Shown here piece by piece: positions 35,456-46,700 of a stretch of 64,000 nucleotides of DNA. Under the pieces are notes generated by a model that ran no database searches, was not told the origin of the DNA, and saw only the letters and a program-made list of their open reading frames with translations. This DNA comes from Eubacterium sp. (lineage in GTDB: Bacteria; Bacillota; Clostridia; Oscillospirales; Ruminococcaceae): positions 1-64,000 of the forward strand of contig JAFLRX010000009.1 of assembly GCA_022511265.1 (NCBI GenBank). Direction: 5' to 3'. The first letter of the stretch is position 1, and each line of letters starts with the position of its first letter. Both the position numbers and the translations under genes were made by a program.

Positions 35456-35488
35456 TCAGAATATGACATTGTCCTTCATAAAACAAAC

Positions 35489-35525
35489 AAAAACGCCGTC
35501 TGAGCTTTCAGGCGGCGTTTTTGTG
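35489..35525 (+). terminator. Terminator of the NlpC/P60-like gene
   Basis: AAACGCCG-TCTGAGCTTTCAGG-CGGCGTTT with TTTGTGTT following. Confidence 0.9.
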
Positions 35526-35541
35526 TTGCAAAACAAATCTG

Positions 35542-35651
35542 TTTTCACAGTTTTCACACGCTTTTCACTGTTGTTACCGCTTTGTAACCATTGTTACTGA
35601 TTTGTAACAATTTGTTACCGTATTGTTACCTCATTGTAACCGCTTTGTAAT
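35542..35651. promoter_or_regulatory. Helically phased array of TTTTCAC and GTWAC units
   Basis: Three TTTTCAC units (35542, 35551, 35562) run into eight GTTAC/GTAAC-type pentamers starting at 35573, 35584, 35593, 35604, 35614, 35625, 35636 and 35647 (the last is GTAAT). The spacings are 9-11 bp with a mean near 10.6, one helical turn. GTTAC and GTAAC are reverse complements, so orientation varies. The array abuts the -35 of the promoter at 35651. It may be a multi-site operator, an UP-element-like region or intrinsically bent DNA. Confidence 0.75.
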
Positions 35652-35678
35652 TGCATTTTGAGAAAAATATGGTATACT
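35651..35678 (+). promoter_or_regulatory. Strong promoter with extended -10, no gene behind it
   Basis: TTGCAT (35651-35656), 16-bp spacer, TATACT (35673-35678) preceded by TGG (extended -10). Transcription would start near 35685. Confidence 0.8.
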
Positions 35679-35684
35679 TAAATT

Positions 35685-36010
35685 GTAGGAAGAATACAAC
35701 TCCATTAACAAAAACACGGCAACATTTTCAAAACGCTTTGGCAATATCCGTTGTAAAATTTCCGAAATGCTCTGCAAATACTCCTGCATAGCCGCACGGC
35801 AGTCACCCCTCAACTCCTACGGCAAAGCACTGATGATGTGTGAAGATTCTTCCCGGTGGGCTTGCCGGATTAACAGCTCCGGCAACGCTCATCTTTGACT
35901 TAAGCGGATTTATCCGATAGTTAGTCTATGAGTATATTATGAAAAAAAGCTGTTTTTTCTCCTCTTTCTAAAAAAAGCGAGACCGCCCGAGTAAATCGGG
36001 CGGTTTTGCT
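35685..36010 (+). ncRNA. Candidate structured non-coding RNA (about 320 nt)
   Basis: A promoter at 35651-35678 and a strong terminator at 35982-36010 bracket a segment without a plausible plus-strand gene. Internal structure includes TTGCCGGA (35862-35869) pairing with TCCGGCAA (35878-35885), and GAAAAAA/TTTTTTC (35941-35959). The middle part, with GCACGGCAGTCACCCCTCAA and CTCCTACGGCAAAGCAC (about 35794-35830), has unpaired-looking, non-coding character. I see no RNase P, tmRNA or SRP signature. It may belong to a known class of abundant clostridial RNAs (6S, or the raiA type) or be new. Confidence 0.62.
35982..36010 (+). terminator. Terminator of the candidate ncRNA
   Basis: ACCGCCCGA-GTAAA-TCGGGCGGT followed by TTTGCTT. 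Confidence 0.9.
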
Positions 36011-36137
36011 TGTCGAAAAACCCTCCCTTCGGTCGGATTTTTCGACAAGCTTAACAGCCGCTCTTTTTTATTTTTTTTGGAGCGGCTGTTTTATTGCAAA
36101 TGGGGGTGAAAACCCTGATGGTTTTCCCCCCCCCCCC
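36009..36137. repeat. Train of three further hairpins ending in a C12 tract
   Basis: CTTGTCGAAAAA with TTTTTCGACAAG (36009-36049), AACAGCCGCTC with GAGCGGCTGTT (36053-36090), and GGGG-TGAAAACC with GGTTTTC-CCCC (36102-36132), whose right arm is part of a run of 12 C (36126-36137). There are no ORFs. Together with the two terminators on either side, this makes five strong stem-loops in about 225 bp. Confidence 0.7.
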
Positions 36138-36181
36138 ATACCCCTCTTTCCTTCCGGTATCTCAAAATTTTTCACAAACAA

Positions 36182-36206
36182 CCCCGCCCGATTTCTCGGG
36201 CGGGGT
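36182..36206 (-). terminator. Terminator of the substrate-binding-protein gene
   Basis: CCCCGCCCGA-TTTC-TCGGGCGGGG, followed on the minus strand by TTGTTTGTG, about 20 bases after the stop at 36225. The stem sequence resembles the ncRNA terminator on the other side. Confidence 0.8.
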
Positions 36207-36224
36207 TTGCTTGCTGTATGACAA

Positions 36225-37655
36225 TTACTGTAATATCAACGTCGTCTGCTCTCCTGCCAGAGAAGCAGTCTCGCGGATATCTCTTTGCAGCGGGAGGATA
36301 AGATTTTTCTTGCTCAGATACTCCTCTAAGCTCTGATAAAAATCCACCGCATCTATCTTGGGGTAGCTCGTGTAAAAATCCGCAATAGCGTCAGCGTTGA
36401 TAAGGTCCTTATAGTTGCCGTAATATATGATTATATCACATTCAGAGGCGTTCGTCTCGTTGATGTCGTCCAACACCCGAGAAAGCTGCACGCCTTTCTT
36501 TGTCAGCGCCTTTTCCAGCTCTCTGTATATACTCAGCGACGCAGGATCATATCCGCAAAGCACGGTCAGCTTGTTTGTGCTGCCAAAGCTGCCCTCCGTT
36601 ATCAGCGAGTGATAGTTCGGCTGGGGCAGATATGCGGACACTATGCCGTCAGCATAAGTGCCGTAATCATGCGAGCGTTCAAAAAACGCTTTGCCGTCTA
36701 TCGCCTGAGTGATAGCGTTGCGCACCGTCTCGCCGGATATATTATTGAACAGCAGATAATATCCGGTGTCGCGCTCTGACGCGTAGATATCGTATGCGCC
36801 GTTTTCCACCATAAGGTCAAAATGGTCGTCCGGGTTTATCCTGAACACATCCGCCTGCTGTTCGCCTATCTCCTTGCCAAAGCTGCTGTACATCAGCACC
36901 CTCAACGTGACCTGCTTATAATCCTTAACCGACTTGGAAAAAGGGTTTTGCTCCAGTATTATGTCCTCATTCGGCACCAGCGAGGAAACCTTATACGCGC
37001 CGGTACCCAGCATGGTATGCCTGTCGCTGTCGGGGTCGTCGTTGTACACGAGCGGGATATCAAATACCTCTATATTGTATATGCTGGGATAATAGAACGA
37101 AAATGTCAGCGTGTTCTCGCTATCTACCGTTATTTCGGAGATGTTTTCCACCAGCTCTTTGTATACAGAGTCCTGCTCTTTAAACCATTCGTAAGACGCC
37201 TTTACGTTTTCGGCACTGATATGTGTACCGTCACTGAAGGTCCGCGAGGTGTCCAGCCTTACCACTGCCTTATTTCCGCTTGTAATAGTTATACCCGATG
37301 CGTTCAGATAGCTTATCCTACCCTCTCCGTCAATATTGACCAGCGGCTCGTAAACCAGCCTTTTCAGGTATGTGCCCGCCTCATCGTCATAGATGTAGGG
37401 GTGGATGGTCATAGGCGCGGAGGATATACCTATTATCAGCGTATCGCGGCGTTCGCCCGTCTTAGGCAGCACCAGAGAGCTGTCGCCCACAAACAGCGTG
37501 CGGTCGTCGCTCAGCAGACCTTTTACCGGCTGGGGACGCGTCAGTATAACTATCAAGGTCACCGCAATCAAAACTATCGCGCCGGCAATGATAAAAATAT
37601 GCTCTTTTTTCAGGTTAAGCTTTTTTAAGCTATAGCTTTTGGGATCAAATTTCAT
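36225..37655 (-). CDS. Membrane-anchored family 5 (peptide-type) substrate-binding protein
   Basis: A 476-residue protein with a basic cytoplasmic tail, one transmembrane helix (about 19-39) and an SBP_bac_5 fold outside. Signatures: DTLIIGISSAPMTIHPYIYD, YLKRLVYEPLVNIDGEGRI, FSDGTHISAENVKASYEWF and GTGAYKVSSLVPNEDIILEQ. The family usually has a lipobox and sits with OppBCDF-type genes; here there is neither, so it may be an orphan binder or sensor. It starts 50 bp after the giant adhesin gene, beyond a hairpin, and has no clear ribosome site. It may be read through from the adhesin transcript. Confidence 0.87.
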   Translation of the reverse strand: MKFDPKSYSLKKLNLKKEHIFIIAGAIVLIAVTLIVILTRPQPVKGLLSDDRTLFVGDSSLVLPKTGERRDTLIIGISSAPMTIHPYIYDDEAGTYLKRLVYEPLVNIDGEGRISYLNASGITITSGNKAVVRLDTSRTFSDGTHISAENVKASYEWFKEQDSVYKELVENISEITVDSENTLTFSFYYPSIYNIEVFDIPLVYNDDPDSDRHTMLGTGAYKVSSLVPNEDIILEQNPFSKSVKDYKQVTLRVLMYSSFGKEIGEQQADVFRINPDDHFDLMVENGAYDIYASERDTGYYLLFNNISGETVRNAITQAIDGKAFFERSHDYGTYADGIVSAYLPQPNYHSLITEGSFGSTNKLTVLCGYDPASLSIYRELEKALTKKGVQLSRVLDDINETNASECDIIIYYGNYKDLINADAIADFYTSYPKIDAVDFYQSLEEYLSKKNLILPLQRDIRETASLAGEQTTLILQ

Positions 37656-37668
37656 ACTTTAATCGCAA

Positions 37669-37690
37669 AAGGGGGTAAATTTACCCCCTT
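37669..37690 (-). terminator. Perfect palindrome between giant gene and SBP gene
   Basis: AAGGGGGTAAA and its exact complement TTTACCCCCTT, followed on the minus strand by TTTGCG. It probably acts as a terminator or attenuator after the giant gene. Confidence 0.65.
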
Positions 37691-37705
37691 CGCTTTTTCC
37701 TTTCT

Positions 37706-40700
37706 TTAAGACCTCTTACGTCTTACAAGTTCTTCGATAACGTATGCAGCGCCTGCCATTGCCAGCAGCCATACTATCATGCTGCCTTCAAGCTGTACGC
37801 CGGTATTTACGTTGTCGCCGCCGTCATCAGGCTGATCAGGATTGATCGGCTGATAGCCCAGATAGATGTTGGTGCGGTTGTCGCCGTCGATCTTCCATAC
37901 CTTGCCGTAGTAGTTGACAGCTTCCTTAATGAGGGCGATGTCTATATCGGTGGTTATACCCTCGGTAGGAACATTGCTGCCGTCTATAGTATAACGCTCG
38001 CCGAGTATGTTTTCCTTATCAAGGCTCATTGCGTCATACCGGAATACGGTGGTAAACATCATGCCGTCCGGCTTTACGGTTCTTATCCTGTACTGGTACG
38101 GTACGCCGTTTGCGTCCAGTACATCCAGCTCTTCAAAGGTGAATACGCCGTTTTCGTCAGTTACAGCGGTAAGTCCGTTATAGCTCTCGTATACCCAGTT
38201 CTCGTGTACCGACTTGTCACCTGCGGTTGCTGCCTTTTCAGTGTCGGGTAGCTTGGTCTCAGGCTTGGTCTCATCGTCTACAGCGAAGAAGCTGTCGCCT
38301 ATCGTAGGATCGCTGTCGCCTATAGTGACATCCTTATCCACAGTCTCAACGACCTGAACCTCAAGGTATACTGTCTCGCCTGCTATCGGCTTTTCGTCAT
38401 CATCAAGGATGCCGTTGCCGTTAGTGTCTACGAACATTACACCCGAGATGCTGCCCTTGCGGTACTCCATAAGTCCGGCGTCAATGCCTGCTACCGAGTG
38501 ACCGGAAGCTATATTGTAGCCGTTTATGATGTACTCAGGCTGAGTATCGTCATCCGCAAAGTCCGCAAGTATTATCAGATCGCCTGCCTGCTCAAGGTAG
38601 GAGGTCATTTCATTGAGGTCGCTGTCAAGCTCTCCTCCGTTGGACTGGAATACCGTAACATCATAGTTATCCGGCAGATCCTTGATCCTTACTCTATAGC
38701 CGTAGAGAATGTACTCTCCGTCTTCGCCTATACCGTACAGCTTGAGGTTAGCAAAACCGTAGCGTCCGTTCTTATTGGTATGTGTGCTGAGCTCGCCGAG
38801 TACCTTCCACTCGCCGTCAACATAGCCCATAAGCTCCAGAGTTACCTCTATGCCGGGTATGCCTTCTTCATCCTCATAGATGCCGTTGCGGTCAGCGTCA
38901 TCCCATACGATACCGCTGATGCTGTGACCCTCAAACGGTGCAAAGCCCGCGTTGTACTGGGTCAGTGTAACACCCTTTACTATGTCGTAATCAGCGATCA
39001 TGTAATGTCCGTTGATGTCGTTACGTCCGTTCATATTTACGCCGAGTACGATATATCCGTCCATCATTTCGGACAGCTTGGTGTCCGCCTTGATTATCTG
39101 ACGGTCAGCGGTGAGTGCGCTGTCGCGATCTCCGTTGGCAACCTGATAATAGGTTGCGGGTTTGTTGCTGTCGGTTATCAGCCACAGCTCATAGCCGTAG
39201 AGATATCTGTTCTCGCCGTCCGTGCCGAATACCGGCAGTTTATCTGCGGTATAGTTGCCGTTGGGCTGGGTCTTAACTGTCTTGTAGTACTCTGCGTCTT
39301 CGCTGCCGTTGTCGAGTATCCACTCGCCGGTCGCTTCATCATAGCGATAACGCTTGAGTCCTATCTTATAATTCTCAAGGCCTCTGTCTTCTTCGGTGAT
39401 AAGACCGTTATAGTCTATATCCTCAAAGACATTACCCTTTATTGCGCCGGGCGTGTAGAGGGTAAAGCCGGCATTGTATTCGTCTCTGTCCTCTGCCATG
39501 GTGACATCGCGTCCAGCTACATCGAAGTAGCTGTCGGTATCACTGTCTGACTTATGGGCAAGCACGATATAACCGTCCTGTACCTCCGGAAGTGTCTCGT
39601 CAGCCTTTATCAGTCTGCCGTCTATTGTCAGCGCGCTGTCGCCTATACCGTTACCGAACTGATACTTGGTAACCGCATAGCCCTCAGGCTCGCTTATCAT
39701 AAACAGCTTGTAGCCGTACAGATACTTCACTTCGTCTATCTCAACGTAGGTGTAGAGATTATCGAATACATATCTGCCCTTGCCGTTTGTCTTAGCGGTT
39801 GCGAAGTATTCTTCATCCTCGCCCTGTGCCAAGATCCACTCGCCGCTCTCCTCGTCGTAACGATAACGCTTCAGGCCTATCTCGATGCCGGACATCATGA
39901 TATCATCATCGTCTATCAGACCGTCATAATTCTCGTCGTCGAATACAACGCCGGTGATCTGTGCGGTTTCGTATATCGTAAATCCAAGGTGATATCCGGT
40001 TACATCCACGCCTTCTGCTACGTCGTAGCCTTCAACGTAATCGGAGAACTCGTTTACGTTTTCGTCAGCGCCGAGCTTTCTCGAAATGATAATGTATCCG
40101 TCCTTGATCTCGTCAAGATCTTCCTCAGCCTTTACAAGCTGGTTGCCGGTCAGCATCAATGTGCTGTCGTCGTCGCCGCCTACCTGATACTTGGTTATCT
40201 CCAGCTTTTCGCCGTTAGGTCCTACCGGTTGCTCGATAAGATAGATCTCATAGCCGTACAGATGCGGTGTATCGTTTTCGCCGTCCTCACTGTGGGTGGG
40301 AACATTTTCAAATACATATACGCCGTCCGCGCCGGTGACTTCCGTCATATACCAGAGAGGCTGATTGTCCTCAGGCTTCTCTTCTTCGATATCTCCGTCG
40401 CCGATTTCGCCGCCCTCGGTCTTGCCGTCGCCGATTTCCTCGTCGCCGGTCAGCTTGCCGATTGCAGCCAGTACGCTTTCAACCGCAAAGCCTACGACTT
40501 CCTCGGTTTCGGGCTCTTCGGGCTGCTCAGGCTCGGGAGCATTTATCTCAGGTACATCAACAGGCTCGCTGTTGCACAGTACCCACTCGCCGTCAATGTA
40601 ACGATAACGCTTGATGCCTACCTTTACATTGCTCAGCGGCTTGTCGGTCTTAGCGTCATAGATACCGTCACGGTCAACGTCTATGAACGCCGTACCGGTT

Positions 40701-43700
40701 ATGATAGCGGTCTGCTTGCCTACATAACCGAGGTTATAGTTGTCAAGCACTCTGCCGGACGCCACATCGTAATCGCCTCTGATATTGGTGTTTGCGTATG
40801 TGGTGCTTTCATTTGCGGGCGGCGCCGCAACTACCATGCCGATATACTCTTCGGCCTTGCCTGCGCGATATCCGCCTGTGATATAATCGTCATCCATCTC
40901 GGTCTTGGTGAGCCTGTAAGAGGTGTTCTCACCTTCGCCTATCTTGATCAGCTCGTTGTCAGCAACGATACCGTTATTCACAAGGTGACGGGTTATATGA
41001 TAGCCCTCCGGCATACCTGCAACTGTCAGTCTGTAGCCGGCAAGGTAAATCTCTCCGTCTACTCTGAACTGTGTCGGTACTTCGATCTCGTACTCGCCGT
41101 TCGGTGTAGTGTCGGTTATAACAGCGGTGTAGGTGATCGGCTCGCCGTCTGCGTCATATATTGCCTTCCACTCATCTTCGTCAAGGTAGTATGCCTTGGC
41201 GATCACGGTCAGCGGGTTGTTCTTGATAGCTTCTCTTATTTCATAGGTAAAGCCGTCAAGCTTGCCCTTATAGCCGTTGATGAGACCGTCATAGTTCAGG
41301 TCGTCAAATACACAGCCCTTGATAATGCTTATCTCGTACTCCTTATAACCGCCGTCGTACTCATCAAGGTCAAGCGCGGTGATAAGGTCATACTTAACGC
41401 CATTGCACTCGCGTACATAGTGGGTGTTTTCAGGCTTGGTCGCCTCGTCTGCCACTATCGCGTACTCGCCGTCGGCCATCAGGTAATCGTCCTTCAAGTC
41501 GTTTACTCTCTCGCCTGCGGCATTTACACGGTAAAGCGTGATAGCGTACTGATCAAGGTCAGGATGCTTGGATACCAGCGCCTTATAGCCTGCGAGGTAA
41601 TACTCGCCGTCTATCAGCACGTAAGTGTCAAGTCCGGTAAAGGTGAAGTTGCCGTTCGCGTCGGTCATAACAGGTACGATAGAGATGTTGGTCTTTATCA
41701 TATCGCCGCCGTCCATGGGCTCGGTCACAAGCTCGGAGTTGACGTTGATCCACTTGCCGTCCTTATAATAGTACTTTTCAAGTCTTATCTGTACGTCGGC
41801 AATACCTTCTTCATCATCGTCCAGTATACCGTCGTAATCAGCGTCGCTCCAGATAGTACCGCTGAGCGAGCCCTTGTCAAACTTGATAAGTCCTGCGTCA
41901 TGTGTGGTCTCGTCGACAGTCTTGTTAACATCGAAGTAGCCGAGTGCGTTTTCTATCAGCATTTCCTCACGGTTGCCCAGGCTCGGGTCGCCGTATCTGT
42001 CATCTACCTCGTCATCGGGTATCTGCTCTGCTACTATGATATAATCGCTGTCTTCGTTCAGCCACATTGTTGCCGCGATAAGGTCGCTGTCGGTGGTCTT
42101 GTCGCCAACGTGCAGTCTGGTCGCTGCGTAGTCAAGCTCCTTGATATCGGTAACTATCGCTATCTTATAGGATACCAGTACGCGTACGCCGTCAACCATC
42201 GCGTAAGAGCGTACAGGTGTAAAGATGTATCTGCCCTCTGCGTCGGTGGTGGTTTCGTGCCGGTAGCTTTCGTCATCCAGCTCTATCCACTTCTGCTGGT
42301 CGTTGTCGTAGTAGTACGGTACGAGCTGAACCTCTATATCCTTGATTCCGTCTTCGTCTTCGTCGCGGATACCGTCATAGTTCTCGTCATCCCATACTAT
42401 GCCGCTTATCATTGCTGTCTGCTTTTCGATAAAGCCGAGGTTGTACTCAGTTCTATCCTTGCGTACAGAGGTATGATAGCCTTCGATAACGTCAACGTCG
42501 GACAGTCCGTCGCCATTGCCTCTTACCTTATCTGCGGTGATAACGTAATCGTTCAGATACTCTTCGATGGTGGTGTCTGCCTTGATAATTCTGCCGCTGA
42601 GTCTCAGCGCGCTGTCAAGGTAGCCGCCGTTCATCTGATACTTACCTATTACGAGGTTTTCGGTACCCTCCGGCATGCCGGTCAGGTATACCTCATAGCC
42701 GTACAGGTGCGGTATGTCACCGTTTGCACCGTCCGAGCTGTGGGTCAGTAACTCGTCAAAGATATAGTATCCGATAGAGTCTGTTTCAACAGTCTGATAA
42801 TATCCGGGATGCTCGCTGTCATCGCCGTTGTCAAGCTGCCACTCGCCGTCTCTCAGGACGTAACGCTTGATGCTTACCTTTACATGCTCGAGTGCGGTGT
42901 CTATCGCGTTGTTGAAGATACCGTCGTTATCCTCGTCTATGAACGCGATACCGCTGATGGAGGAGGTCTGCTCCTTCATATAGCCGAGGTTGTAATCGGT
43001 CAGCTCTCTGCCTTCGCCGAGGTCGAACGCGCCTTCAAGCTGCTTGATATTAACATTGTTATTAAGTCTGGTCGCAGGTGCAGCCGCAATTATCATGCCC
43101 TTGCTGCGCTCTTCGTCCTTGTTATTCTTGTAGTTGCCGCTCTTGTCGGTCTTGGTTACGGCATACTCTATGTTGCCTGCGCTTGCTTCGTACTTGTACA
43201 GCTCGCTGTCGTCGCCTGCACCGTTAAGTGCCAGGTGCTCGGTTACGTTAAAGCCCTTCGGCAGGTTATCCGCATACAGCTTATAGCCCGCGAGGTAGTT
43301 CTTACCGTCTACTCTGAACTGGGTGGGTACTTCTATCTCGTACTTGCCCTGTGCAGTCTTTTCGGTGATCTTTACGCTGTACTCTGCCTGTACGCCGTTA
43401 ACGGTGTATTCCTGCCACTTGCTGCCGTCATAATAGTATGCCTTAGCAGTTATGGTCAGCGGCTTATCCTTAAGCACATCCTGAAGTGCCGCAGCAAAGT
43501 CATCCGGCTTGCCGTCGTCATCTTCATTGATTATACCGTCAAAGTTCCAGTCTACGAATACCTGACCCTTGATGACGGAGGTCTCATATTCCTTATAGCC
43601 GCCGTCATACTCGTCAAGGTCGCGTGCGGTAATAAGGTCATACTTGACGCCGTTGTACTCACGTACATAGTGAGTGTTCTCAGGCTCTGCCGCTTCGTCC

Positions 43701-46700
43701 GCTATGATAGCGTACTCGCCGCTTGCCATCAGGTAATCGTCCTTCAGGTCGCTTACTCTGTTGGTGTCATTTACACGGTAAAGCGTTATCGCGTACTTGG
43801 ACAGGTCGGGATGCTCGGATACATATGCCTTATAGCCTGCAAGATAATACTTGCCGTCTACCAGCACATATGTGCTGAGCTCGTCAAAGGTGAAGTTGCC
43901 GTTGTTGTCTGTAACAACAGGTTCAAATTCCTCATCGGTCTTTATCCACTTACCGTCTTTATAGTAATACTGTTCAATGCTTATTTCTACTTCGGGGATA
44001 CCCTTTTCGTTGGAATCAAGTATGCCGTCGTAATCCGCGTCGCTCCAGATGATACCGCTGAGCGAGCCGGTTGCGAACTTGATAAGACCTGCGTCATAGG
44101 TGTCTTCGTCTACGACCTTGTTTACATCGAAGTAGCCAAGCTCGTTTACTATCAGCATCTCATCACGGTTGCCGAGGTTCTCGTCACCGTAGTTAGCCGA
44201 TACGTCACCGTTCGCGTCTGCCGCGTCGGCGATCTGCAATGCTACTATGATGTAGTCGTCCTGAGCGTTCAGCAGCATTGTGGATGCGTGAAGGTCGCTG
44301 TCGATATTCTTGTTCGCTCCGATATGCAGTCTTGTTACCGCATAATCAAGCTCCTTGATATCGGTGGTTACCGCTATCTTATAGGATACCAGTACAAGCT
44401 TGCCGTTCACGGTCGCGGAGGAAAGTACATCGGTAAATTCGTACTTGCCGCCGTCCTTAGTTACGGTAGTAAGTCTGTAGTCCGCATAATCAGCGGTGTT
44501 AGGCAGTGCCGTCCACTTGCCGTTCAGGTAATAGTACGGTACCAGCTCAAGGCTTATTCCGTCGATACCCGGCTCGTTTTCTTCGCTGTCACCTACAGTG
44601 TACTTGTTCTGAATACCGTCATAGTTCTTGTCATCCCAAACTATGCCGCTTATCTTAGCGTTCTCCTTCTCGATAAAGCCGAGGTTGTAACGCTCTCTTA
44701 TCACACCTGAAGTGGTGTTATAGCCCTCAACGATATCAACATCCGAAAGTGAAGGATCGGTGAGGTCTGCCTTGTCGGCGGTGATTATCAGATCATCGGT
44801 AGATACGCTGCCGTCTGCGGCAACTACGCTGCCTCTCAGGTACTCTTCAAGAGTTCTGTCAGCCTTGATCACTCTGTCGCCGACGAACAGCAGCGCGCTG
44901 TCGTTCAGCATACTGTCAGCCATCTGATACTTAGCTATCTTGAGGTTGTCGGTGCCTTCGGGCATCTCAACAAGGTATACCATATAGCCGTACAGATAGG
45001 GCTTTGCGTCGTCGGTAGAGGTCGGCAGATCGCTGAATACGTACAGACCGGTCGTTGTCAGCTCGGTTCTGTAGTAATCGCCGTTGCCGTCGTTGTCAAG
45101 CGTCCACTTGCCATTCTTCAGGATATAACGCTTGAGGCCTACCTTTACGTTCTTCAGCAGTACATCGTTATTGTTAAAGATACCGTCGTTATCCTTATCA
45201 ATGAACGCTCTGCCGCTTATAGACGAAGTCTGTATCTGAGTATAACCGAGGTTGTAATCGGTAATGTTTCTACCGCCGATAATATCGAACGAGCCGTCAA
45301 TATCCCATGCGTTGATGTAGATGCCGGTGGAGTTGTCTACATAGTGCGCCGCTACGATAATGCCGTTACGCTCTTCGTTTCTGGGTGCGAGCAGGTCGTC
45401 TGTGTAGGTGCCGTTCTTGTTGGTCTTGGTGACACCGTACATTACGCTGCCGCTGTTTTCGTGCTTGTACAGCTCGCTGTCGTCTCCCGCGCCGTTCAGT
45501 ACAAGATGTTCGGTTACGTCATAGCCTGTCGGCAGACCGTCCACGTACAGCTTATAGCCTGCGGGGTAGTTGGTGCCGTTTACTCTGAACTGTGTCGGTA
45601 CCTCTATCTCATACTTGCCGTCGGTAGAATCGTATGCTACCGTTGCGGTGTAGGTTTCGGCCGCGTCGGTGTATTCTACCCACTTGCTGCCGTTATAATA
45701 GTACGGCTTTGCTGTGATGGTCAGCTCCTGACCGGTCAGCTGTGCAATACCGTATGCAAGCTCAGTGGTAAACTCGTCAACGTGTCCGTCATCGTCACCG
45801 TTGATTATACCGTCATAGTTCCAATCCTGGAATACCTGACCGGAAATAAAGCTGGTCTCATATTCCTTATAGCCGCCGTCGTACTCGTCACGGTCCTCAG
45901 CGTAAATGATGTCGTACTTAGCACCGTCGTACTCGACTACATAGTAGTTGTCGTACTCGGTATCGCCGGACGCGGGCGTCTCGGTAGGAACGGTAGATGC
46001 TATTATCGCATACTCGTCAGCCGCCATCAGGTAATTGTCGCCGTTAAGGTCGCTGACTCTGTCGGTGTCATTTACACGGTAAAGGGTTACCGCGTACTTC
46101 GCAAGGTCGGCATGCTTGGATACCAGCGCCTTATAGCCTGCGAGATAGTAATTGCCGTCTTCGTCAATTACATGCGTCTCAAGGTTGGTGAAGGTGAAGT
46201 TTCCGTTTGCGTCGGTGATAACAGGTACGAGCAGTGCGTTGTCCTTTACCCACTTGCCGTCCTTATAATAGTATCTTTCAAGTCTTATCTGTACGCCGGC
46301 AATGCCTTCCTCAGGCTCGTCGCCGAAGTCCATAATACCGTCGTAATTATCATCGTTCCAGATACGTCCGCTGAGCGAGCCCTTCTCGAACTTGATAAGA
46401 CCTGCGTTGTAGCTGTCAAGCTTCTGACCGATAACTATATCGTATCCGCCGATGGTGAATTCGGGGTTCTTAGCGGTTGCGATAACCTTTTCACCCAGCA
46501 CGATGTAGCCGTCCTTCATCTCATAAAGGGTAGGATCAGCCTTGATTATCTGCTTGTTCTTGCCGCCTATCTTCAGTGCGCTGTCGTCATCGCCGTCAGC
46601 CACCTGATACTTGGTGGGTGTATAGTCGGTCTGACCCTTTATCATATACAGCTTATAGCCGTACAGATAACGCTTGCCGTTATTATCCTCCTTGAAGATG

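Noticed and set aside
35571-35651. Plasmid-type iterons / replication origin
   Set aside because: The units are only 5-7 bp, vary in orientation, and run straight into a promoter; there is no rep gene, DnaA box cluster or AT-rich unwinding region nearby.
35631-35813. 60-codon minus-strand ORF (MRGDCRAAMQEYLQSISEIL...) in the gene-free region
   Set aside because: It reads somewhat like protein, but runs antisense through the phased array and promoter, has no ribosome site and ends inside the repeats. The promoter-terminator pair on the other strand explains the region better.
38240-38262. KLPDTE in the last domain as an LPxTG sorting motif
   Set aside because: It lacks the final Gly, lies about 150 residues from the hydrophobic tail and belongs to an acidic insertion.
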